From Chloroflexota bacterium (GTDB lineage Bacteria; Chloroflexota; Anaerolineae; Anaerolineales; Villigracilaceae), in the NCBI GenBank assembly GCA_016234495.1, contig JACRBI010000054.1:62001-126000 (forward strand): a stretch of 64,000 nt of DNA, written 5' to 3'. Below, piece by piece: positions 57,546 to 64,000 of this stretch. The position numbers and the translations under genes were made by a program. Within the stretch, counting starts at the first letter, position 1; each line of letters begins with the position of its first letter. A model generated the notes under the pieces. That model searched no databases, had not been told where the DNA came from, and worked only from the letters and a program-made list of their open reading frames with translations.

Positions 57546-58283
57546 ATGGGAGAACAGATTGTGAAAAAGAATGGGATTGGGATGAACCAGATAACTCTTT
57601 TGATCGTGGATGACCACCCGTTGTTTCGGCAGGGTGTGGTGGATGCTCTTTCTCTGGAACCAGATATGCGAATCGTCGCCCAATCGGCCGCAGGGGATGA
57701 CGCTTTGGAATTGATCCGAACTAAAAAACCGACCATCGCCGTTTTGGATGTCAATTTGCCGGGCATGAACGGCCAGCAGATCACGCACCTCGTCACTCAG
57801 GAAAGATTGCCCACGCGAATTATCTTAATGACCGGGTATGATGATGTCGAACAAGCCATTCATGCCGCGCTCGCCGGGGCGCATGGCTACTGCTCCAAGA
57901 ACATTGAGCCGCAAACCCTCTCCCGTATCATCCGTGAAGTTGCGGAGGGCAGGTATGTTTTCGATGGAAATGTGTTCAGCCGCCGCGAACTGGAACTGTG
58001 GGTGGAAGATAGAATGGAAGGCGCGCGCCGCTCCTATAGCGAGCCTGGCACGCCCTTTCATCCATTGTCGGACCGGGAAATGGAAGTGCTTGAATGTGTC
58101 GTGCGGGGGATGAGCAACAAGGAAATCGCGTCCATGCTTGGGATTAGCCATCAAACCGTCAAGAACCATGTAACGGCGGTGTTAAGAAAGTTTGGCGTTG
58201 AAGATCGAACACAGGCGGTTGTTTACGCCTTGAAGCGGGGATGGGTGACACTGAAAGATACCTCTATGCGGCATTCGGAGTGA
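57546..58283 (+). CDS. NarL/FixJ-type response regulator
   Basis: 245 residues from the ATG at 57546, with MNQITLL at 57582 as an alternative. Receiver domain (about 13-130: LIVDDHPLF, VLDVNLPGMNG) and a LuxR-type HTH (about 175-235: LSDREMEVLECVVRGMSNKEIASMLGIS). It binds DNA when phosphorylated. It is 4 bp upstream of a matching NarX-like kinase and about 1.2 kb ahead of the Tad pilus operon, which it may control. Confidence 0.92.
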   Translation: MGEQIVKKNGIGMNQITLLIVDDHPLFRQGVVDALSLEPDMRIVAQSAAGDDALELIRTKKPTIAVLDVNLPGMNGQQITHLVTQERLPTRIILMTGYDDVEQAIHAALAGAHGYCSKNIEPQTLSRIIREVAEGRYVFDGNVFSRRELELWVEDRMEGARRSYSEPGTPFHPLSDREMEVLECVVRGMSNKEIASMLGISHQTVKNHVTAVLRKFGVEDRTQAVVYALKRGWVTLKDTSMRHSE

Positions 58284-58287
58284 CCTT

Positions 58288-59295
58288 ATGGAATCTAACG
58301 AGACAATGGATTTTCAAAATGAGCTGGAAGAAACACAGCGCGCCTTGCGTGAAGTGACTTTAATGATCGAGCAAAGCCGGGGTGAGTTGACGAAAATTAC
58401 GCAAAGAAATGCCGCCATCTCCTCGCACCTTCAGCAGGTACAAAAAAAGGATGTGGAGATCAGTGAGCTTAAGATGGCTTATGATTCCGCGCTGGATGTC
58501 CAGCAGAGATTGTTCGTCATGCGCGGGCAGTTGGAGAAGCTTCAAAACGACAAAACTCACCTCGAGAAATACCAATCGATTTTGGAAAACCTTGGTTCTG
58601 GCGCGGCAGACGTTTCGAATTCGTCTGCTCCGGCAGTTGCCGGCAAAGGTCAAATGGCGGGAATCGAAATGATCGTCAACGCGCAGGAAGCGGAGCGGCA
58701 GCGCCTCTCCCGTCAAATGCACGACGGTCCCGCGCAGGCGTTATCCAACTTCATTTTACAGACCGAAATTGCCATGCGCCTGTTGGATATTGACCCTGTT
58801 CAAGCCAAGGATGAACTGGGAAACCTAAAGTCATCGGCAATGACCACCTTCCAGAAGGTGCGTAATTTCATTTTTGAATTACGCCCGATGATGCTGGATG
58901 ACCTTGGGCTCATCCCGACCCTGAGAAAATATGCCGAAGCCTTTAAAGAACAGGCTGGCCTTGAGGTCAGCTTGATGGTTACAGGCGCAGAACGGCGTCT
59001 GGAACCATACTTGGAGGTTATGATTTTTCGAGCTGTTCAAGAACTGCTTGGAAACGCCTCACGCCACAGTCAAGCCACGATCGTCAAGGTGCAGATTGAC
59101 ATGGGAAATGATCTTGTGCGGGTGAATGTGGATGATAACGGCAAGGGATTCGACCCCGAAACGCTCAAGGAATCAACGAATTTAGGCTTGAAGTTGATTC
59201 GAGAACGGGCAGAAATGCTGGGCGGCAGTTTTGAAATCGACAGCGTGACCGGGTCCGGCACCCGAATAGCCTTTACTGTCCCATCAAAAGTATAA
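58288..59295 (+). CDS. NarX-like sensor histidine kinase with coiled-coil N-terminus
   Basis: 335 residues. A long N-terminal coiled coil (about 5-105) with no membrane segment is followed by a HisKA_3 box (RLSRQMHDGPAQALSNFI, His near 145) and a HATPase with ELLGNASRHSQA and VDDNGKGFDPE. It is cytoplasmic, so the input is internal or supplied by a partner. It is the cognate kinase of the regulator directly upstream. Confidence 0.9.
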   Translation: MESNETMDFQNELEETQRALREVTLMIEQSRGELTKITQRNAAISSHLQQVQKKDVEISELKMAYDSALDVQQRLFVMRGQLEKLQNDKTHLEKYQSILENLGSGAADVSNSSAPAVAGKGQMAGIEMIVNAQEAERQRLSRQMHDGPAQALSNFILQTEIAMRLLDIDPVQAKDELGNLKSSAMTTFQKVRNFIFELRPMMLDDLGLIPTLRKYAEAFKEQAGLEVSLMVTGAERRLEPYLEVMIFRAVQELLGNASRHSQATIVKVQIDMGNDLVRVNVDDNGKGFDPETLKESTNLGLKLIRERAEMLGGSFEIDSVTGSGTRIAFTVPSKV

Positions 59296-59445
59296 ATTTC
59301 CATTGGAATTACACAAAAGACTCAAGCCTATCAAGATTGTACAGCCTCAGGGCGGAAAATTTCCACAAAAACGGTGGTATATTTTGTTTAATATACCCCC
59401 AGATGTACCATAAGCCTGCTAATTATGCTTTTGTCATTTTTCTTG

Positions 59446-59451
59446 TATAAT
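59446..59451 (+). promoter_or_regulatory. -10 box upstream of the Tad pilus operon
   Basis: TATAAT 51 nt before the cpaB ATG in a 207-bp gap (59296-59502). The -35 is weak (TTATGC at 17-bp spacing), so an activator may be needed. Confidence 0.5.
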
Positions 59452-59502
59452 GACTGTGTTATAAAATCTTTCAAATATCGATCACGATGAGAGGAGAAAG
59501 TT

Positions 59503-60579
59503 ATGCGACGCGGACGAACTCTGATTTTGGTACTTCTGATCATCATTATTGGATTGGTGGTGGGCTATGTAGCTATCCGCCAATTTTTAGTTGCCTCGCC
59601 CCCGGTAACGCAGCAGCCAACGAATGTTGAGGTGTATATTGCAGCTCAAAATATTCCGCAGGGCGGTAAGATCACAGAGGAATTGCTTACAACCATAACC
59701 GTTCCTCAGGAAACAGCCGTTTCGGTCATGTACACGCGGGAAGAATTAGGCGCGCTCATTAATAACAAAGTAGCCAAATTCCCGCTCGACCAAGGTGTCG
59801 TCATCACAGAATCGATGGTCAATGACGCCTCGACCGCTGTGGCGATCTCCGGTCCCCAATGGGCCTCCTTAATTCCGCCCGGTATGACCGCGATGTCTCT
59901 GCCGATCAGCCGCCTCTCAGTCTCTGGGTATGCGATTAATGACGGCGCACATGTCAACCTGAATGCGTGCTTCCTTTTTGTGGATGTGGATCCCGCATTC
60001 CAGACAGCGCTTCCCAACTTGACAGCGACATTAACCGGTACAGGATTCAGCCCCGAGGCTTTGCCCGTCCTGACACTTGGTGCTGGTGCTGCCGGTTCTC
60101 CTCAGGGACGGTTGGAGCTCGACCCATCCCTCCAGCAGCCTTTCTACCTACTTCCCTCTGAAGCACAGCGCCCGAGGATGGTTTGCCAAATGCTGCTTCA
60201 AGATGCGGTTGTCCTAAAATTGGGCAGCTTCCCTCTCAGCCCAGACGCAGCCGTCGCTGCCGCACCAGTTGTCGACCCGAATGCGCCGCAGGCAGCTCCC
60301 GTAACCCCGGACATTATCACCTTGATCGTTTCGCCGCAGGATTCGATCACATTGTCCTATCTAATCTATACAAACGCCCAGATAACCATGACGCTCCGCA
60401 ATCCAACCGATTTGGCGCGCCAGGCGACCGAAGCCTCAACTTTGCAGTTCCTGCTCAGCCAATACAATATCCCCGTCCCTGCGAAACTTCCATATGCCAT
60501 GCAGCCCGCCTTTGACCTTACGTTTGATCCTTTGAAAGCGCCTTCTTTGCCGAATGATGTAGTGCCAGTCGCCCCGTAG
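59503..60579 (+). CDS. cpaB: Flp pilus assembly protein CpaB/RcpC-like
   Basis: 358 residues. An N-terminal membrane helix (LILVLLIIIIGLVVGYVAI) is followed by a SAF-like domain (NVEVYIAAQNIPQGGKITEELLTTI) as in CpaB/RcpC, a periplasmic component of the Tad pilus secretion system. A longer, Pro/Ala-rich C-terminal domain differs from the classical protein. AGGAG lies 7 nt before the ATG. First gene of the operon. Confidence 0.82.
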   Translation: MRRGRTLILVLLIIIIGLVVGYVAIRQFLVASPPVTQQPTNVEVYIAAQNIPQGGKITEELLTTITVPQETAVSVMYTREELGALINNKVAKFPLDQGVVITESMVNDASTAVAISGPQWASLIPPGMTAMSLPISRLSVSGYAINDGAHVNLNACFLFVDVDPAFQTALPNLTATLTGTGFSPEALPVLTLGAGAAGSPQGRLELDPSLQQPFYLLPSEAQRPRMVCQMLLQDAVVLKLGSFPLSPDAAVAAAPVVDPNAPQAAPVTPDIITLIVSPQDSITLSYLIYTNAQITMTLRNPTDLARQATEASTLQFLLSQYNIPVPAKLPYAMQPAFDLTFDPLKAPSLPNDVVPVAP

Positions 60580-60646
60580 CTGGATTGGCTTTGGATGTTA
60601 TTTCGTGATAGTTTAAATATTTAATATTATTGGATTTAAAACATAT

Positions 60647-61888
60647 ATGCCCACAGACAAAATTCGGGTCCTTATCGTAGACGATATTGCTGAGACTCGG
60701 GAGAATATTCGCAAGCTGTTGCAGTTTGAAGCAGATGTGGATGTGACCGGTACTGCGCGCTCAGGCAAGGAAGGTATCCAACTGGCCCAGGAAATGGACC
60801 CCGACGTCGTGCTGATGGACATCAACATGCCCGATATCGATGGGATTTCCGCGACAGAGCAGATTCGCCAGAAAGCGCCCCATATTCAAATTGTGATTTT
60901 GTCTGTGCAGGGCGACCCGCGTTATATGCGCCGCGCGATGCTTGCGGGCGCGCGTGACTTTTTGGAAAAACCTCCGATGGGGGATGAACTGATCTCAGCA
61001 ATACGCCGTGCCGGCGAGGTTGCGCGTGTTGAACGCATGAAGGGCGCCCAACAACGTAATGCCGTTGCCTCCGCCGCTGGTGTTCCAGTTTCGATGGCGG
61101 GATTCGCACCGTTGTCCAAAGGCAAGATCATCACAGTCTATAGCCCGAAGGGTGGCACGGGATGTACGACCATCGCGGTCAATCTCGCAATCGCTTTAAA
61201 TAATGAAGACACCCGCGCCGTGCTTGTTGATGCAAACCTGCAATTTGGCGATGTGGCTGTATTTGTCAACGAACAGGGGAAGAACACCATCCTCGAACTC
61301 GCTCCGCGCGTGGATGACCTTGAGCCTGACGTTGTCGAAGAGATATTGATCAAGCATGAAGCCTCAGGCGTCCGTATTCTCGCTGCGCCGCAACGACCTG
61401 AAATGGCTGAGAGGGTGTCGGCTGATCAGTTTTCAAAAGTGCTCGAGTTTTTGCAGCGCATGTATTCCTACGTTGTCGTGGACACATCCTCCATCCTGAC
61501 CGACGTGATCCTTTCCACAATTGATGTCAGCGATGTGATGGTGCTTGTCACCACGCAGGAAATACCCGCCATTAAGAATGCCCGCCTGTTCCTTGATTTG
61601 TTGAAGACCATGGCAATTAACAAGGATCGTATCGTCTTTGTGATGAACCGATATGACAAGCGGTTCTCCATTACCCCGGAGCGGGTCAGTGAAAATCTCA
61701 AGCATGAAGTCTCAACGACCATCCCGCTCGACGAGAAGGTTGCCATCAACGCGGTTAACCGCGGAGTCCCATTCATGCTGGAAAATAGATCTCAACCTGT
61801 GGGAAAAGGGATTTTTTCACTGGCTGAGACGGTTCGCGCGCGGCTGGCTTTGTTGGAATCTGAAAATGAATTGCCTGTTAAACGTTAA
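60647..61888 (+). CDS. cpaE: CpaE/TadZ-like ATPase with receiver domain
   Basis: 413 residues. An N-terminal receiver with an intact VVLMDINMPDIDG phospho-Asp (1-125) is joined to a MinD/ParA-like ATPase with a deviant Walker A (YSPKGGTGCTTIAVNL, about 165-180). CpaE/TadZ proteins localise the Tad pilus machine at the pole or assembly site. The intact receiver suggests control by phosphorylation. It lies 67 bp after cpaB. Confidence 0.88.
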   Translation: MPTDKIRVLIVDDIAETRENIRKLLQFEADVDVTGTARSGKEGIQLAQEMDPDVVLMDINMPDIDGISATEQIRQKAPHIQIVILSVQGDPRYMRRAMLAGARDFLEKPPMGDELISAIRRAGEVARVERMKGAQQRNAVASAAGVPVSMAGFAPLSKGKIITVYSPKGGTGCTTIAVNLAIALNNEDTRAVLVDANLQFGDVAVFVNEQGKNTILELAPRVDDLEPDVVEEILIKHEASGVRILAAPQRPEMAERVSADQFSKVLEFLQRMYSYVVVDTSSILTDVILSTIDVSDVMVLVTTQEIPAIKNARLFLDLLKTMAINKDRIVFVMNRYDKRFSITPERVSENLKHEVSTTIPLDEKVAINAVNRGVPFMLENRSQPVGKGIFSLAETVRARLALLESENELPVKR

Positions 61889-61899
61889 GGAGTTTTACC

Positions 61900-63342
61900 A
61901 TGTCATTGCTTCGGCGTATTGAGCAAGGTCAGGGTGGGCAGCAGGATGGCAGCGGAACACCTTCCGCGCCACAAAAATCCGGTGGCGAAAATCCGCCTCT
62001 CGGCGGGGGAGAGTCCCGTCTTTCGTCAATGCAGGCCCGTCGGGTTAGCGCTCCAATTACATCTCCGCAGGCAGGTTCGTATTTTGACCTAAAAACACGT
62101 GTCCAAAATAAATTGCTGGCCGAAATTGACCCGTCGATGGATGTTTCCAGAACGGATGATGTTCGGCGCACGATTCAAGGGCTATTTGAGCAGATCCTTA
62201 CTGAAGAAAACATCGTCCTTTCACGACCTGAGCGCGCCCGATTATTTGAACAAATAGCGGCTGAAATCCTCGGGTTGGGACCGCTGCAGGCGCTGCTTGA
62301 AGACGACACGATTACAGAAATCATGGTGAACGGTCCAAAGAATATATATATTGAACGAAAAGGCAAACTCCATCGGGTGCCAATTACCTTTGAAAGCAAT
62401 GAACATGTGATGCGCATCATTGACCGCATCGTTGCTCCGCTGGGGCGCCGCATTGACGAGTCCAGCCCGTATGTTGATGCCCGCTTGCAGGATGGTTCCC
62501 GCGTAAATGCCGTGATCCCGCCGATCTCACTGGTTGGGCCGGTGTTGACCATCCGTAAGTTTTCAAGGAATCCGATCACCATCGATCAGTTAATTCAATT
62601 CGGCTCCATTACAAATGAGGCCATGCAGTTTCTAAAAGCATGTGTTGAATCCCGCCTGAATATTATTATCTCCGGCGGTACAGGCTCCGGCAAGACGACT
62701 CTATTAAATGTGCTTTCGAGTTTTATCCCTGCCGATGAACGTATTTTAACGATTGAAAACGCAGCTGAATTACAACTGCGTCAGGAACACGTGGTGACGC
62801 TTGAATCGCGCCCGCCCAATATTGAAGGACGGGGAGAAATCACCATCCGCGACCTGGTTATCAATGCCCTTCGTATGCGCCCTGAGCGAATCATCGTCGG
62901 AGAGTGCCGCGGCGGCGAAACCCTGGATATGTTACAAGCCATGAACACAGGCCATGACGGCTCAATGACCACGGCTCATGCGAATAGCCCGCGCGATGCC
63001 ATTGCCCGTATCGAAACCATGTGTTTGATGGCAGGCATGGATCTACCCGTCCGCGCGATCCGCGAACAAATCGCAGGCGCGGTTGATGTGATCTGTCAGC
63101 AGGAGCGTATGCGTGACGGCACCCGTAAGGTCACGACCATTGCGGAAGTCAGCGGCATGGAAGGGGATGTCATAACCATGACGGATATTTTTGTCTTTGA
63201 ACATACTGGCATGGAAAATGGCCGGATCGTGGGGCGCACACGCCCGACAGGCTTGAGACCCAAATTCATGGATAAGATCGAAGGCGCGGGCATCCACTTG
63301 CCTCCCTCGATCTTCGGCATTGGTGAACGTCATCGTTATTAA
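61900..63342 (+). CDS. cpaF: CpaF/TadA-type pilus assembly ATPase
   Basis: 480 residues. GSPE/VirB11-like secretion ATPase: [16 protein letters not shown] Walker A near 260, [27 protein letters not shown] Walker B region and a TTAHANSP His box. It powers Flp pilus extension. A disordered N-terminus (1-50, Gly/Ser/Pro-rich) precedes the core. AAGGAG lies 7 nt before the ATG, 11 bp after cpaE. Confidence 0.95.
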   Translation: MSLLRRIEQGQGGQQDGSGTPSAPQKSGGENPPLGGGESRLSSMQARRVSAPITSPQAGSYFDLKTRVQNKLLAEIDPSMDVSRTDDVRRTIQGLFEQILTEENIVLSRPERARLFEQIAAEILGLGPLQALLEDDTITEIMVNGPKNIYIERKGKLHRVPITFESNEHVMRIIDRIVAPLGRRIDESSPYVDARLQDGSRVNAVIPPISLVGPVLTIRKFSRNPITIDQLIQFGSITNEAMQFLKACVESRLNIIISGGTGSGKTTLLNVLSSFIPADERILTIENAAELQLRQEHVVTLESRPPNIEGRGEITIRDLVINALRMRPERIIVGECRGGETLDMLQAMNTGHDGSMTTAHANSPRDAIARIETMCLMAGMDLPVRAIREQIAGAVDVICQQERMRDGTRKVTTIAEVSGMEGDVITMTDIFVFEHTGMENGRIVGRTRPTGLRPKFMDKIEGAGIHLPPSIFGIGERHRY

Positions 63343-63434
63343 AAAATTAACTGTAACGGGCTTTTACCTGCCTGGGTTGTTGGAGAGCATGGCTTAATGA
63401 AATTAAATCTGATGGAATACCTAGAAGGACTACA

Positions 63435-64000
63435 ATGACTTCCTGGATCATTATCATTGGCGGCTTGATTTTAATTGTTCTGCTAATAATCGGCGTTGTC
63501 GCTTCTTCAAACAGCGAACGCACCATTGTTGAACAACGCCTTAGTCAGTATCTCGACGACGATAGGAAAAATGCAGACCGCGACGCACAACGTTCGGTCA
63601 TCACCGATTGGGTGTCGAAGCGGGTGGAAAAAACCTCCATCGGTGACCGGGTCGCCCGCGACCTTGCCCGCGCGGATCTAAAATTCAAAGTTGCTGAATA
63701 TTTTGTCTTGATCGCGGTAAGCATTTTAATAGGCGGATTGTTCGCCTGGTTCCTGGGAAATAGACACCCGATCTCGGCTCTGATCGGAGCTGTTGCAGGC
63801 GCTTTCGCCCCGGGGTTTTATGTAAAACGACAACAAAGACAGCGCCTTCAAAAATTCAACGACCAGTTATCCGACATGCTTAACTTGATGGTCAACGGTC
63901 TTCGCGCCGGTTATTCCACCATGCAGGCCATGGAGGCGATCAGCAAGGAATTGCCGTCACCGATCAATGATGAGTTTCGGCGTGTCGTGCAGGAAATGCA
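63435..64000 (+). CDS. tadB: TadB-like pilus assembly membrane protein (5' part)
   Basis: Start at ATG 63435 with AGAAGGA 5-7 nt upstream; the frame is open to the window end, giving about 188 residues. Two or three membrane helices near the N-terminus, then FNDQLSDMLNLMVNGLRAGYSTMQAMEAISKELPSP, the type II secretion F (T2SSF) domain signature. In Tad systems TadB/TadC form the inner membrane platform; the partner tadC is expected next. Confidence 0.88.
   Translation, partial: MTSWIIIIGGLILIVLLIIGVVASSNSERTIVEQRLSQYLDDDRKNADRDAQRSVITDWVSKRVEKTSIGDRVARDLARADLKFKVAEYFVLIAVSILIGGLFAWFLGNRHPISALIGAVAGAFAPGFYVKRQQRQRLQKFNDQLSDMLNLMVNGLRAGYSTMQAMEAISKELPSPINDEFRRVVQEM

Noticed and set aside
1-64000. 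tRNA genes
   Set aside because: No cloverleaf with a GGTTCxAxTCC T-arm and matching acceptor stem was found in the intergenic gaps; the only similar stretch (AGGTTCAAAACCT near 48670) belongs to 6S RNA.

Overview
The window looks like a chromosomal segment of an Anaerolineae-type Chloroflexota bacterium. The family content (Thr/Pro-linker LysM and GH3 proteins, several GT-C membrane glycosyltransferases, a YoaR-like/class A serine hydrolase, a Tad pilus locus) and the many dispersed short repeats fit that group. This placement is inferred from recognition, not from a search. I see no tRNA, rRNA, CRISPR array, transposase or prophage. The one long non-coding block (about 48.1-48.9 kb) holds a 6S RNA and a second, unidentified RNA candidate.

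Layout. 0-5.9 kb: membrane NACHT ATPase (cut by the window edge), zinc-ribbon coiled-coil protein, serine hydrolase, small membrane protein, proline dehydrogenase, SnoaL-like protein. 6.0-15.4 kb: mostly co-directional metabolic genes (SDR, GT-C, DinB-like, aminotransferase, UbiA-like, moeA, homocysteine S-methyltransferase, cation/proton antiporter), many separated by heptameric repeat arrays. 15.5-23.2 kb, minus strand: a signalling block with two PotD-like binding lipoproteins, a dCache/GAF histidine kinase, a stand-alone receiver and a receiver-PAS-GGDEF-EAL protein. 23.3-31.6 kb, minus strand: COG2403-type P-loop protein, argS, CPT-like kinase, rpsT, LysM protein, uvrA. 32-44.6 kb: ECF sigma factor, DegV, S41 peptidase, YHS protein, GIY-YIG-like protein, GT2, AAA ATPase, glycerophosphodiesterase, GH3 hydrolase, SDH/ClpP-fold protein. 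44.6-51.6 kb: glnA, EamA transporter, HTH-MGMT protein, the RNA pair, GH25-LysM lysozyme, receiver, and a TIR-like plus SLATT pair. 51.7-57.5 kb: EamA, GNAT and three polytopic glycosyltransferase-like proteins. 57.5-64 kb: a NarL/NarX-type two-component pair followed by a Tad/Cpa pilus operon (cpaB, cpaE, cpaF, tadB) running off the right edge.

The most notable features beyond the genes are as follows. (1) A family of degenerate period-7 repeat arrays sits at gene junctions and also in frame inside several proteins. (2) Palindromic repeat elements are inserted in frame into housekeeping genes (uvrA, argS, moeA, an EamA transporter). (3) A polyamine-binding-protein/kinase/c-di-GMP block has no transporter. 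(4) A two-gene TIR-like plus SLATT module is a candidate defence system. (5) A 6S RNA lies in tandem with a second structured RNA candidate that has its own promoter and terminator. (6) Several genes have a TATAAT box 6-8 nt before the start codon and no Shine-Dalgarno, so their mRNAs are probably leaderless.
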